Positions 17,586 through 26,664 of a DNA stretch of 64,000 bases are shown one piece after another (the stretch's first letter is position 1; each line of letters starts with the position of its first letter). Origin of the DNA: CAVYXK01 sp963708245. GTDB lineage: Bacteria; Pseudomonadota; Alphaproteobacteria; Acetobacterales; Acetobacteraceae. A program made the translations under genes and the position numbers. The notes below the pieces were generated by a model that was given only the letters and a program-made list of their open reading frames with translations, was not told the DNA's origin and searched no databases. The DNA is taken from positions 6,944,001-7,008,000 of the forward strand of contig OY970201.1 in assembly GCA_963708245.1 (NCBI GenBank), given 5' to 3'.

Positions 17586-19478
17586 ATGTCGGTGGCCGCC
17601 GCAGCGGCCGGCGAGCGCGTTCGAGCGCCGGAGTTTAATGTGCTGCTCGCGGTCCTCGGCGTGGTGTACGGTGATATCGGCACCAGCCCGCTCTACGCGT
17701 TCAAGGCCAGCCTCGACTTGTTCCGGCACATCGCGATCACCGACGTGGAAGTGCTGGGCATTCTCTCGCTGATCTTCTGGTCGCTGGTGCTGATCGTCAC
17801 TGTCAAATATGTGATGCTGGTGATGCGCGCCGATAACCATGGTGAAGGCGGCGTGCTCGCTTTGATGGCGCTGGCGCAGCGCGTCTGCGTCGGCCCGCGC
17901 ATGCGCGCTTTCATCGTGCTGGTGGGAATTGCCGGAGCCTGCCTGTTCTTCGGCGACGGGGTGATCACCCCGGCAATTTCTGTTCTGTCCGCGATCGAAG
18001 GGCTGGAGGTCTCCTCGCCCGACCTGCAAGCCTATGTACTCCCAATCAGTACTCTGGTGATCCTGGCGCTGTTCGCCGTGCAGTATCGCGGCACCGGCAG
18101 CGTGGGACGGCTGTTTGGTCCGGTGATGGCGGTTTGGTTCATCAGCATCGCGTTGCTTGGGATCAACCAGATCCGCTTGCATCCTCATGTCCTGCTGGCG
18201 TTGTCGCCGAGCTACGCGGTCGAGCTCTGTATCGTCTATAAGGCGATGGCTTTCATTGTGCTGGGCGCCGTCGTGCTGTGCGTGACTGGGGCCGAGGCGC
18301 TGTACGCCGATATGGGCCATTTCGGCGCCCATCCCATCCGCGTGAGTTGGGTCTTCTTCGTTCTGCCGGCTCTGGTCTTGAACTATTTTGGCCAGGGCGC
18401 CCTGGTGCTCGGCGACCCTGCGGCAATCGACAACCCGTTCTTCCTTGCCGGCCCGCACTGGATTCGGCTGGCCCTGGTTGTGCTGGCCGCCGCGGCCACC
18501 GTCATCGCCAGCCAGGCGGTGATTTCGGGTGCCTATTCGATGACCCGGCAATGCATGCAACTCGGCTTCTTGCCGCGCATGACTGTGCGCCACACCAGCT
18601 CCCGCGAGGCCGGGCAGATTTATGTCCCGCAGGTCAATTTCGCGCTGGCGGTCGGTGTGTTGGCATTGGTGCTCGGCTTCAAGACCAGCGACAGCCTCGC
18701 CTCGGCCTACGGCATCGCGGTCACCGGCACGTTCACCTGCACCGCTGTGCTCGCTGCGGTGGTGTTCCGCCGCCAGTTCCACTGGCCGCGCATTGCGGCG
18801 CTCGCCGTGTTTGGTGGTTTCTTCCTGATCGACATCACGTTCTTCGCGGCCAACACAATGAAGGTAGTGGAGGGCGGTTGGGTGCCGCTGGTCTTCGCGG
18901 TGGCGCTGATGGCGCTGATGACTTCGTGGAAGCGCGGACGCGACCTGCTGCTTGAGCGCTGGAGACAGGACAGCCTGCCGCTCGCCCCCTTTCTGGCGCG
19001 CCTGCCGCAGTCGCGGATCTTGCGCGTGCCCGGGTTGGCAGTGTTCCTGACCGGCAACCCCGATTACGTGCCGGGGGCACTGCTGCATAATCTGAAGCAC
19101 AACAAGGTGCTGCACGAACGCGTGCTGTTCGTCACCGTGCAGAATCTGGATGTGCCCGAAGCCGAGCCGGAGCAGCGGATGGAAGCCCAGGAGCTGGCGC
19201 CGGGGATCCACCGCGTGATTTTGCGGTACGGCTTCATGGAAAGCCCTGACATCCCGCGCGCGCTGGAGCGCCTGCCGGAGCGCGGGATTGGCTTTGATCC
19301 CATGCAGGCGAGCTATTTCCTCAGCCGCGAGGTGATGGTGCCTTCGATGGCGCCGAAGATGCCGCTATGGCGGCGCTGGCTGTTTGTGTTGCAGGCGCGC
19401 AACGCCGTGCCGGTAACCGAATTCTTCGGGATCCCATCGGATCGCGTGGTGGAACTCGGGGTCCGTGTGGCAATTTAG
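17586..19478 (+). CDS. kup: Potassium uptake protein Kup
   Basis: 630 residues, the usual Kup length. The N-terminus shows the family motif V-V-Y-G-D-I-G-T-S-P-L-Y-A followed by about twelve hydrophobic segments up to residue 430; the cytoplasmic C-terminal domain contains the typical R-V-P-G-x-A-V-F-L segment and ends with an F-F-G-I-P block. It is an inner-membrane K+/H+ symporter needed for potassium uptake at low pH or high osmolarity. The ATG at 17586 precedes the conserved region by about 17 residues, and the longer frame from 17412 overlaps the preceding gene. No riboswitch is visible in the 94-bp upstream gap. Confidence 0.95.
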   Translation: MSVAAAAAGERVRAPEFNVLLAVLGVVYGDIGTSPLYAFKASLDLFRHIAITDVEVLGILSLIFWSLVLIVTVKYVMLVMRADNHGEGGVLALMALAQRVCVGPRMRAFIVLVGIAGACLFFGDGVITPAISVLSAIEGLEVSSPDLQAYVLPISTLVILALFAVQYRGTGSVGRLFGPVMAVWFISIALLGINQIRLHPHVLLALSPSYAVELCIVYKAMAFIVLGAVVLCVTGAEALYADMGHFGAHPIRVSWVFFVLPALVLNYFGQGALVLGDPAAIDNPFFLAGPHWIRLALVVLAAAATVIASQAVISGAYSMTRQCMQLGFLPRMTVRHTSSREAGQIYVPQVNFALAVGVLALVLGFKTSDSLASAYGIAVTGTFTCTAVLAAVVFRRQFHWPRIAALAVFGGFFLIDITFFAANTMKVVEGGWVPLVFAVALMALMTSWKRGRDLLLERWRQDSLPLAPFLARLPQSRILRVPGLAVFLTGNPDYVPGALLHNLKHNKVLHERVLFVTVQNLDVPEAEPEQRMEAQELAPGIHRVILRYGFMESPDIPRALERLPERGIGFDPMQASYFLSREVMVPSMAPKMPLWRRWLFVLQARNAVPVTEFFGIPSDRVVELGVRVAI

Positions 19479-19691
19479 GCGGCTGGGACCTGTGTTCGCA
19501 GCCTTTCGCGGCGAACCGCCCGATCAGCAGCCGATCGAGGACGAACGGCGAGTGTCCCGACACCGATGTTGGTCGGCGACCGGGTCGTTCGAAACCGGGA
19601 CCTGAACCGCATGTCGAGCTCTCGTCTCTGCCGTGTCACCGCGCTGCTCGCCAGCAGCGCGCGACAACCGCAGGGGGACACGCGGTGCGGG

Positions 19692-19976
19692 ATGGAAATC
19701 GTGCTCTGCCTGACCGCGGACAGCCAACCGGACCCGCTGGCCTGCGACACGGGCGAACCGTGGCGCGTACGGCGGTTCTGGAGCAACCGGCCGGACTGGC
19801 ACGGGTTACTTGTCTCTCACAATCAGAATCGTTGGGCGATGCGCGGCGCAGACGACCCAGACGAGCCGCTGTGGGACTTGCACGGAGGGACGTTTCGGCC
19901 CGGCGAGTACCTGACGCTCCGCCGCCCCGACGGCAGCGAGCTGTCATTTCGCATCGTCAGCGTCGAAGCACTCTGA
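19692..19976 (+). CDS. Small protein of unknown function
   Basis: A 94-residue acidic, tryptophan-rich soluble protein that I do not recognise. It holds W-R-V-R-R-F-W-S-N-R, H-N-Q-N-R-W-A-M-R-G, and G-T-F-R-P-G-E-Y-L-T-L, a pattern suggesting a small beta-sandwich or barrel. No signal peptide or membrane segment is seen. The reading frame stays open back to an ATG at 19566 (136 residues) and also has an ATG at 19611; none has a clear ribosome site, so the start is uncertain. It follows kup by 213 bp on the same strand. Confidence 0.55.
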   Translation: MEIVLCLTADSQPDPLACDTGEPWRVRRFWSNRPDWHGLLVSHNQNRWAMRGADDPDEPLWDLHGGTFRPGEYLTLRRPDGSELSFRIVSVEAL

Positions 19977-20435
19977 CCACACAGCAACAAAGCAAGGCTC
20001 GGCTGGATTGCGGCTCTCACAGGCTAACGGGCAACCGGTTCATCGCGCTGACCCTCTGCCGTCAACGATGCGGCGTTGAAAATCCAGGACCGGGCGCGTC
20101 GCGGGACCAACCATGACGGAGCAGTAATTTGCCGGCATTCATGGTGTGAGGCTCATGAAACCAAAGTCCCGTTTCGCCGTTGGCAGATGCAGGGGTGCCA
20201 AAGGGTTTTCGGCCTGCCCTGCGGAGTTGACGGCGGCGTGAGCAAGCGTGCAGATCAATGCCGCGATGCAGAGCGACGAGATTGCGAGGCGGGATGGACG
20301 ATTGAACGGAACGCGCGTATCTACCAGCAGGATAGCGTGCGTTGCGATGGAATGGGCCAGTCGGAAGACGATGGCCTGGAGACCTCGCTCCCGTCCCCAA
20401 ATCTCGGGCCGGCGCCCGTACATGAAAGGTACGAC
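19977..20435. other. Intergenic region of 459 bp, possible small minus-strand ORF
   Basis: No recognised gene. A minus-strand frame (20423 down to 20139, 94 codons) contains a signal-like hydrophobic run, S-S-L-C-I-A-A-L-I-C-T-L-A-H-A-A, preceded by about 45 atypical residues and lacking a ribosome site at a suitable internal start. It could be a small exported protein with a misread start, or chance. I see no terminator or tRNA in the interval. Confidence 0.3.
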
Positions 20436-20849
20436 ATGAGCAGCAGCAATAATGATGCGAACGACGGTCTCACCGGTGTTCTCCGCACCACGATCGTAGA
20501 GTTGGTTCGTCGGGATGGTCCTGACCTCTCAGCGCGACAGTTGGGTGTCTTCCTGACTTGCTATCTGGAGACCGAGGCGCAGACGGTGCGCGGCCTGGCC
20601 GCGCGACTCGGCGTCTCCAAGCCTGCAATCACTCGCGCGCTCGACCGTCTGACCGAGTTCGACCTGGTGAAACGCAAGACCGATCCGCTCGACCGGCGCA
20701 GCGTGCTGGTGCAGCGCACCCCAGCAGGGATGGGATTCCTGCGCGAGTTGCGGACTATTCTCCGCGACGCAGCTGCCGGGATGAGGCTCGGCGCCGACCT
20801 CGGATTGGCCGGCCGCGCCCGTGCAGCCGAGATGCGCGCGGCGCACTGA
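20436..20849 (+). CDS. MarR-family transcriptional regulator
   Basis: 137 residues. The winged helix-turn-helix is clear: L-S-A-R-Q-L-G-V-F near residue 36, then V-R-G-L-A-A-R-L-G-V-S-K-P-A-I-T-R-A-L-D-R-L as recognition region, and the wing D-P-L-D-R-R-S-V-L-V. It likely binds DNA as a dimer and responds to a small ligand. The ATG at 20436 has a weak AAAGG upstream; the frame is open back to 20076 but only this part resembles the family. It lies 18 bp before the frameshifted free-methionine sulfoxide reductase. Confidence 0.85.
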   Translation: MSSSNNDANDGLTGVLRTTIVELVRRDGPDLSARQLGVFLTCYLETEAQTVRGLAARLGVSKPAITRALDRLTEFDLVKRKTDPLDRRSVLVQRTPAGMGFLRELRTILRDAAAGMRLGADLGLAGRARAAEMRAAH

Positions 20850-20867
20850 GGGGCGGCCTGCAGGGCC

Positions 20868-21375
20868 GTGCATGACGTCTCTCGGCCAGTGCCCTGGAGC
20901 AGCAGGGCCAAGCCGGCGCCGCACTATACGGAGTTGGCAACGGAATTGGACGCCCTTCTAGAGGGGGAGGCCCATCCGATCGCCAACGCCGCCAACGCGA
21001 CAGCGGCGATTTTCTATAGCTTGCCCGATCTGAACTGGGCGGGCGTGTACTTCTTGCGCCGGACCGAACTCGTGGTCGGCCCGTTTCAGGGTCGTCCCGC
21101 CTGCACGCGCATCCCGCTCGGGCGCGGCGTTTGCGGGACTGCCGCCGCTGAGCGACGGTCGGTACCTGGTACCCGATGTTACTGCCTTTCCTGGGCATAT
21201 CGCCTGCGACTCGGCATCGCGCTCCGAGCTTGTGGTGCCGCTGATAAGCGCCGAGCGGTTGGTGGGGGTGCTTGATCTCGACAGCCCTCGACTCGGGCGC
21301 TTCGACGCCGGGGACCAAGCCGGTTGCGAGACATTGGCGACCGTGCTCGCCCGCCATCTTATCGCCCCACCCTGA
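20868..21375 (+). pseudogene. msrC: Free methionine-(R)-sulfoxide reductase (GAF domain), frameshifted
   Basis: The first frame encodes about 98 residues of fRMsr: a T-E-L-A-T-E-L-D-A-L-L start, N-W-A-G-V-Y-F, and the cysteines in P-A-C-T-R-I (Cys79) and G-R-G-V-C-G-T-A (Cys89). At 21163-21166 one extra base breaks the frame; the next frame continues exactly with the expected L-V-P-D-V-T-A-F-P-G-H-I-A-C-D-S (third cysteine) and runs to a stop at 21373-21375. Removing one base restores a complete protein of normal length with all three catalytic cysteines. It would reduce free methionine-R-sulfoxide in the cytoplasm. This is either a very recent pseudogene, a programmed shift or a sequencing error. 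Confidence 0.85.
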
Positions 21376-21489
21376 ACCTGGGATCCTTTCCGTTTGCCAG
21401 CTTGGCTGCGAGGCAGGCCGAGGCGGGTAGTCGCGGCTTCGGCTCGCTGATATTAATTCGTCGTCACCAGAGCGAGAGGAAGGCAGCCA

Positions 21490-22047
21490 ATGAGCGACAT
21501 TCCGATGCAAGCGGGGCAGGCGACCCGGCCCAAGACCGGCTGGGGATGGTTCGTGGCGCTCGGCATTGCCATGATGCTGCTGGGCGTGTTCGCCTGGTTC
21601 GACGTGGTGGCGGTCACGCTTGCCGGCACGATCTTCATCGGCGCCGCTCTACTGGTGGGCGGGATATTTCAGGTCGTGCATGCGTTCATGGACCGTTCGT
21701 GGGGTAGCTTTCTGCTGCAGGTCCTGGCTGGAATTCTCTACGTGATCGCCGGACTGCTGATTATGGCGGAGCCGATCCGTGGCACGTTGGTCATAACCAT
21801 CGTGATCGCGGTGGTTATGGTCGTGGCCGGCATCGCCCGGATCGTGATCGCGGTCCGCCATTGGCACATGGGCGGCTCCGGCCTGTTGCTGCTCGGTGGC
21901 CTGATCAGCGCGATCGTCGGTATCGCCCTCTACGTGACTTTGCCCTGGTCCGGCCTCTGGGTCCTCGGGACCCTAATCGCGGTCGAGCTGATCTTCCACG
22001 GCGCCGCGTGGTTCGAGTTCGGCCTGGCGCTGCGCCGCGCTCAGTAG
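21490..22047 (+). CDS. HdeD family membrane protein
   Basis: 185 residues with six hydrophobic segments (about 20-40, 45-65, 72-92, 98-118, 128-148, 155-175), matching DUF308/HdeD. The first loop has the G-W-G-W-F and G-I-F-Q-V-V-H-A-F motifs seen in the family. HdeD proteins sit in the inner membrane and are linked to acid resistance in Escherichia coli, though the mechanism is unknown. A GAGAGGAAGG ribosome site precedes the ATG. Its 3' end overlaps the convergent binding-protein gene by 7 bp. Confidence 0.88.
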   Translation: MSDIPMQAGQATRPKTGWGWFVALGIAMMLLGVFAWFDVVAVTLAGTIFIGAALLVGGIFQVVHAFMDRSWGSFLLQVLAGILYVIAGLLIMAEPIRGTLVITIVIAVVMVVAGIARIVIAVRHWHMGGSGLLLLGGLISAIVGIALYVTLPWSGLWVLGTLIAVELIFHGAAWFEFGLALRRAQ

Positions 22048-23207
22048 CTCAGGGGACTGGTATCGACTGGCACCCACTGGCCCTTCTGCACGACGCACAG
22101 GAAGGACGCATTCGATCCCTGGTGCTTCTGCGGCCCAAAGCTGAACGGCGGCGAGCCGAAGATGTCCCGGTAGTCCTTGATGCTCTCCAAGCCTGCCACG
22201 AAGCTGTCCGTGGTCAGGTCGCGGCCCGCGCGCTGTAGCGCGAGCAGCACAATCTGTCCGCCGGTATAGCCCAACTGAGCGGCGAAGTTCGGGTCTCGGC
22301 CAAAGCGCTGCCGGTATTCTTCCACGAACGCGTGCACCGCCGGGCGCTCGTCGTTTGGATGGACAAACAGCATCGGCGTCATCGAGTAGAAGCCTTCCGA
22401 GGCGCCACCTGGCAGGCTCGCCACCGCCTGGTCGTAGCTGGCTGCCTGGCCGAGCAGATCGACGTTCCAGCCGGTTTTGCGCACCGCGGTGATGAGCTGG
22501 TTGGTGTCGCGCACGATGGTGCCGAACACGATCAGATCGCAGCCGGCGTCATGCAGCTTGGCGACCGCGGCGCTGAAATCGGTGTCGGTCGGCTTGTGCA
22601 GCGTCTTGGCGGCCAGCTGCAAGTTCATTGCCTTGAGCTGGTCGTTGACGCCGTCCATCACGTCACGTCCGAAATCGGTATCCTCCGCAGCGGCGCAGAT
22701 TCGAGTCTTGTGCCGTTGCTCGACGAAGTATTTTAGCCCGGAGCGGATCTGGTCGTAGTAGCTGGAGCCGAGCCCGAATTTCAGCTTGTTCAGCGGCTCG
22801 TACATCGACCGGGCCGAGGTCAGCGGGAACACGTTCGGCACGCCGGCCTTGAGCTGCGTCGGCATAGTGGCGTTGTTCATCGGCGTGCCGCCATTGGCGA
22901 CCTCGACGAACACGTGGTCCTCGTTCAGCAGCTTGTTCTCGGCTTGCACCGAGCGCGGCACGGTGTACTGGTTGTCCTCGACGATGTAGTCGATCTTGCG
23001 GCCGTTGATGCCGCCCTTGCTGTTGGCGTCGTCGAACACCATTCGCCAGGCGTTGGAGTTGTTCACCCCCCACATGGCAGTGACGCCGGACAGATCGGTG
23101 TAGGTGCCGATCGTGATCTTGTCGGGCGTGACGCCCTGGGTTTCGCCGGCCGTGGCCGGAACGGCGAGCAGCGCGGCCAGTGCCGCAGCCAGAAAGACTT
23201 GTCGCAC
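22041..23207 (-). CDS. livK: Branched-chain amino acid-type ABC transporter substrate-binding protein
   Basis: 388 residues of the Peripla_BP_6 (LivJ/LivK) family, with a signal peptide (F-L-A-A-A-L-A-A-L-L-A-V-P-A-T-A-G), then the I-T-I-G-T-Y-T-D-L-S-G motif and G-I-N-G-R-K-I-D-Y-I-V-E-D-N-Q-Y. It captures the ligand in the periplasm for the LivHMGF transporter encoded just upstream. The start is GTG at 23207 with a perfect AAGGAGGG. A 15-bp tandem duplication lies in its leader. The acyl-CoA ligase in the same operon suggests the ligand may be a carboxylic acid rather than an amino acid, which is inference. Confidence 0.9.
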   Translation of the reverse strand: MRQVFLAAALAALLAVPATAGETQGVTPDKITIGTYTDLSGVTAMWGVNNSNAWRMVFDDANSKGGINGRKIDYIVEDNQYTVPRSVQAENKLLNEDHVFVEVANGGTPMNNATMPTQLKAGVPNVFPLTSARSMYEPLNKLKFGLGSSYYDQIRSGLKYFVEQRHKTRICAAAEDTDFGRDVMDGVNDQLKAMNLQLAAKTLHKPTDTDFSAAVAKLHDAGCDLIVFGTIVRDTNQLITAVRKTGWNVDLLGQAASYDQAVASLPGGASEGFYSMTPMLFVHPNDERPAVHAFVEEYRQRFGRDPNFAAQLGYTGGQIVLLALQRAGRDLTTDSFVAGLESIKDYRDIFGSPPFSFGPQKHQGSNASFLCVVQKGQWVPVDTSPLSY

Positions 23208-23215
23208 GTTTCCCT

Positions 23216-23245
23216 CCTTTATTGTGTCGCCCTTTATTGTGTCGC
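23216..23245. repeat. 15-bp perfect tandem duplication in the livK leader
   Basis: CCTTTATTGTGTCGC occurs twice in direct succession (23216-23230, 23231-23245). On the coding strand of livK, each copy ends in the AAAGG that forms the first half of the ribosome binding site; the copy nearer the start is completed by AGGG. The repeat lies in the 78-bp gap between the ligase stop and the livK start. Confidence 0.85.
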
Positions 23246-23285
23246 CGATGCGACGGCGGACCTCGCCGACAGCCCGGGTCGGCGT

Positions 23286-25076
23286 TCACGGGCTGTAATA
23301 CATCTCCTCGATCAGGGCACGATATTTCTCGCCCACGAAGCCGCGGCGAAGCTTCATCATTGGTGTCAGCTCGGGATCCTCTGGCTCCAGCCGCTCTTCG
23401 AGCAGCCGGAATGAGCGGATCCCGACCGGATGTTGCGCATTGGTCCGCTCGATTTCGCTGGCTAGCAGCGTTTGCAGCGGCTCGGAGCGAACCAAGCTGC
23501 CGAAGCTGGTGAACGCCACACCGTTGGACCGCGCCCAACGCTCGACGCTCTCATGATCCAGCATCACCAGGCAGGACAGGAAGGCACGTCCGTCGCCGAA
23601 CACCGCGGCGTCGGCGATATAGGGGGATAGCTTCAGAGCTGCCTCGATCTCGGCTGCGGTGACCTGATGGCCGGAAGCTGTCGTGATCTGCTCCTGCTTA
23701 CGCCCGACGATGCGAACGTAGGAGTCCTCGATGGCGCCGAGGTCGCCGGTACGCAGCCAGTCGTCCTGCAAGGTCAACTCTGTGGTCTCCGGGCGGCCCC
23801 AATACCCGATGAAGACGTGCTCACCTCGCACCAGTATCTCGCCCTCGGCTGACAGCGCAATCTCCCCGTATGGCACCGGTCTGCCGGCCATGCCGAGCCG
23901 CGGCGCAGCGACCGGCATCACGGCGGTGAGACCACCGCATTCGGCCTGACCGTAGAACTCGATCAGATCGATCCCGAGCGCCATGAACCAACGGATCAGA
24001 TCTGGCGAGACCGGCGCGGCGCCGACCAGCCCGAGCCGCAGCCGGCTGAGCCCAAGCTCTCGCCGCACATTTCCCAGCACGAGCCAGCGCAGGATCCAGG
24101 CTTCCGTCAAAACCAAGGCGGGCGGGCGACGGCCGGCGAGTCGTGCCGAGGCTTCACGTGCACCCGCTGCCAATGCCCAGCGGTATAATAGGCGCTGCAA
24201 CAGGCTTGCGGAGGCCGTGGCAACAGCGACGCGCGAATGGAATTTCTCCCAGACGTGCGGCGCCGCCATCAGCACCGTGGGCTTCACCTCCTGCAAGTTC
24301 TCAGCGACCGTCTCCGGACTTTCGACATAGTTGCTGACCACGCCGGCATGGAGCGAGAGGTAGACGCCGAGCACACGCTCCATCACATGCCCCATCGGCA
24401 TGAATGCAAGCCGCTCGTCACCGTCGCGAATGCCCAGCAGCCGGGCGGCGTTTTCGATCTGGAACAGGATGTTGTGATGGCTGAGCGTCACGCCTTTGGG
24501 TGTGCCTGTCGTGCCGACGGTATAGACCAGCGCGGCTGGGCGATCGCGTTCGATCGCCGCCAGCCCATCCTCCCAACTTCCCGGATGGCCCCGATCATGC
24601 TCGGCGCCGCGGGCCACGAAGTCGGCCAGGCTCTCGCACATCGGCTCGGCGAGGTCGCGCAGGCCTTTCATGTCGAAGATTACGATGCGTTGCAGCGTCG
24701 GACATTCGGTGCGGGCCGCCAGCGCCTTGTCGAGCTGCTCCTCGTTCTCCACGAACAGGATGCGTGCGCCGCAGTCGCACAGCACGTGGGCGACATGCGC
24801 GGTGTCGTCGGTCGCATAGATGCCGGCGGACACACCGCCGGCGCCGAGTATACCGAGATCGGCATAGACCCATTCGGGGCGAGTCTCAGCCAGCACCGCT
24901 GCCACGTCGCCCGGGTGGAAGCCGACTGCGCGAAGCCCTTGGGCCATCTCGCGCATGCGCGCGCCCAACTCCGCCCAGCTTATGGCTTTCCAGATGCCGC
25001 GATCCTTCCGGCGGAAAACGGTGGCCGATCCGCGCTCGGCGGCGCGCTGGCAGACCATTGCCGGGATGCTGTTCAT
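23286..25076 (-). CDS. AMP-dependent synthetase/ligase (acyl-CoA synthetase)
   Basis: 596 residues of the ANL superfamily, long-chain acyl-CoA ligase type. The ATP P-loop reads V-Y-T-V-G-T-T-G-T-P-K-G-V, the F-Y-G-Q-A-E-C-G-G motif follows, and L-R-T-G-D-L-G precedes the C-terminal lid domain. It activates a carboxylic acid to its CoA thioester through an acyl-adenylate. The ATG at 25076 overlaps the livF stop as ATGA, so translation is coupled to the transporter ATPase. Ligases embedded in Liv operons are known in alpha- and betaproteobacteria and suggest import plus immediate activation of an aromatic or fatty acid. The specificity cannot be assigned. Confidence 0.9.
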   Translation of the reverse strand: MNSIPAMVCQRAAERGSATVFRRKDRGIWKAISWAELGARMREMAQGLRAVGFHPGDVAAVLAETRPEWVYADLGILGAGGVSAGIYATDDTAHVAHVLCDCGARILFVENEEQLDKALAARTECPTLQRIVIFDMKGLRDLAEPMCESLADFVARGAEHDRGHPGSWEDGLAAIERDRPAALVYTVGTTGTPKGVTLSHHNILFQIENAARLLGIRDGDERLAFMPMGHVMERVLGVYLSLHAGVVSNYVESPETVAENLQEVKPTVLMAAPHVWEKFHSRVAVATASASLLQRLLYRWALAAGAREASARLAGRRPPALVLTEAWILRWLVLGNVRRELGLSRLRLGLVGAAPVSPDLIRWFMALGIDLIEFYGQAECGGLTAVMPVAAPRLGMAGRPVPYGEIALSAEGEILVRGEHVFIGYWGRPETTELTLQDDWLRTGDLGAIEDSYVRIVGRKQEQITTASGHQVTAAEIEAALKLSPYIADAAVFGDGRAFLSCLVMLDHESVERWARSNGVAFTSFGSLVRSEPLQTLLASEIERTNAQHPVGIRSFRLLEERLEPEDPELTPMMKLRRGFVGEKYRALIEEMYYSP

Positions 25077-25849
25077 CGCCACAGCTTCTTCCGCTTCCAC
25101 CGCCTGTGGCCGCGCACGCCGGCGTCTTTTTGGCCGAGGTAGAATTCCTTGATGTCCGCTTTCTCCATCAGCGCTGCGCAGGCGTCCTGCATGACGATCC
25201 GGCCGACCTCCAGCACGTACCCGTAATCGGCGGTTTGCAGCGCGACATGGGCGTTCTGCTCGACGAGCAGGATGGCGACGCGCTGTTCCGTGTTGATGCG
25301 TCGGATGATATCGAAAATCTGAGTCACTAGCAGTGGCGCGAGACCAAGCGAGGGTTCGTCCATCAGCAGCAGCTTGGGACGGCCCATCAGTGCGCGGCTG
25401 ATCGCCAGCATCTGCTGCTGGCCGCCGGACAGCAGGCCGGCGCGTTGCTGCGCCCGCTCTTTCAGCACGGGGAAATAGCCGTAGCACATTTCCAGGTCGC
25501 GGGCGGTCGCAGTGCGGTCGTGGCGCGTGTAGGCACCCATCATCAGGTTGTCGTGCACGCTGAGCAGTGGGAACACCTCCCGCCCCTCGGGCACATGGCA
25601 GATGCCGCGTCGAACGACCTGATCGGGGGTGAGGCCGCTTATGTTTTCGCCTTCGAAGCGGATGAAACCGCGCTCCGGGTCGAGCACACCGGAGATCGTC
25701 CGCAGCACGGTCGTCTTGCCGGCGCCGTTGGCGCCGAGCACGGCGACGATCTGGCCGGGATCGACCTCCAGGCTGATCCCTCTGATCGCCTGGATCGGGC
25801 CGTAATAGGTCTCGACCCCGCCGAGACGGAGCAACGGGTCGCTGCTCAT
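25073..25849 (-). CDS. livF: ABC transporter ATP-binding protein LivF
   Basis: 258 residues, normal for LivF. Walker A is GANGAGKT (residues 39-46), the signature is LSGGQQQ and Walker B is L-L-L-M-D-E-P-S-L-G-L-A-P, with a switch histidine replaced by the family-typical V-E-Q-N region. It pairs with LivG to power import through LivHM. The last 20 residues are strongly basic (R-G-H-R-R-W-K-R-K-K-L-W-R), longer than usual. Its start overlaps the livG stop by ATGA. Confidence 0.93.
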   Translation of the reverse strand: MSSDPLLRLGGVETYYGPIQAIRGISLEVDPGQIVAVLGANGAGKTTVLRTISGVLDPERGFIRFEGENISGLTPDQVVRRGICHVPEGREVFPLLSVHDNLMMGAYTRHDRTATARDLEMCYGYFPVLKERAQQRAGLLSGGQQQMLAISRALMGRPKLLLMDEPSLGLAPLLVTQIFDIIRRINTEQRVAILLVEQNAHVALQTADYGYVLEVGRIVMQDACAALMEKADIKEFYLGQKDAGVRGHRRWKRKKLWR

Positions 25850-26664
25850 GTCACGCCGCCGATATATGCGCGGACCACTTCCGGATGCGTCTGCACCTCC
25901 TGCGGCGTGCCAAGCGCGATCACCCGCCCGTAATTCAGAGCTAGCACTCGGTCAGACACCTGGCGCACGAGGTTCATATCGTGCTCGACCATGACGACAG
26001 TGATGCCGAGGTCCTTCTTGATGTCCTCGATCCAGAACCCCATGCCCTCGGTCTCTTCGACATTCAGACCGGAGGATGGCTCGTCCAGCAGCAGAAGCTG
26101 CGGCTCCACGCACAAAGCGCGGCCCAGCTCGACCACTTTGCGCACGCCGTACGGCAGTTCGCCGATCACCGAATCGCGGTAGCGCTGCAATTCGAGAAAG
26201 GCGATCACGTCCTCGGCTTTCTCACGGTGAACGATCTCGTCGCGGCGGGCCGATGGAAGAAACGCGAGCTGGGACAGAATGCTGGAGCGCACATGGCAAT
26301 GGCAGCCGATCAGCAGGTTCTGCAGCACCGTCGCGTTGGCAAAGAGCTCTATGTTCTGGAAGGTGCGGGCGATGCCCAGCCGAGCGATCTGGTGCGGCGG
26401 TATAGCGGTGATGTCTCGGTCCTGGAAGAAGAGCTTGCCGGCGGTCGGCGTGTAGATCCGGCTGATCAGGTTGAAGATCGTCGTCTTGCCGGCGCCGTTG
26501 GGGCCGATGATGGAGAACACCTCGCCGCGTCGCACGTCGAAGCTTATATCATCGACCGCGCGGATGCCGCCGAAATAGACTGACAGATGCTCTGCCCGGA
26601 AGATAGGCGCCGCGGCATCCGGCACGCGGACCAGAGTTGCGCTTTCGGCGGCATCAGATGTCAT
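25846..26664 (-). CDS. livG: ABC transporter ATP-binding protein LivG
   Basis: 272 residues from the ATG at 26664, which overlaps the livM stop as ATGA. Walker A is GPNGAGKT (54-61), followed by N-L-I-S-R-I-Y and I-A-R-T-F-Q-N-I-E-L-F, which is typical of LivG. The signature region reads L-P-Y-G-V-R-K-V-V-E-L, and Walker B L-L-L-L-D-E-P-S-S-G-L-N. The frame continues upstream to 27312 but only antisense-like sequence is added. It is the second ATPase of the Liv importer. Confidence 0.93.
   Translation of the reverse strand: MTSDAAESATLVRVPDAAAPIFRAEHLSVYFGGIRAVDDISFDVRRGEVFSIIGPNGAGKTTIFNLISRIYTPTAGKLFFQDRDITAIPPHQIARLGIARTFQNIELFANATVLQNLLIGCHCHVRSSILSQLAFLPSARRDEIVHREKAEDVIAFLELQRYRDSVIGELPYGVRKVVELGRALCVEPQLLLLDEPSSGLNVEETEGMGFWIEDIKKDLGITVVMVEHDMNLVRQVSDRVLALNYGRVIALGTPQEVQTHPEVVRAYIGGVT

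Noticed and set aside
17580..19211. A 543-codon open frame antisense to kup
   Set aside because: Its composition (rich in His, Arg, Gln, Asp) mirrors the Kup codons, it has no recognisable domain, and kup itself is complete on the other strand.
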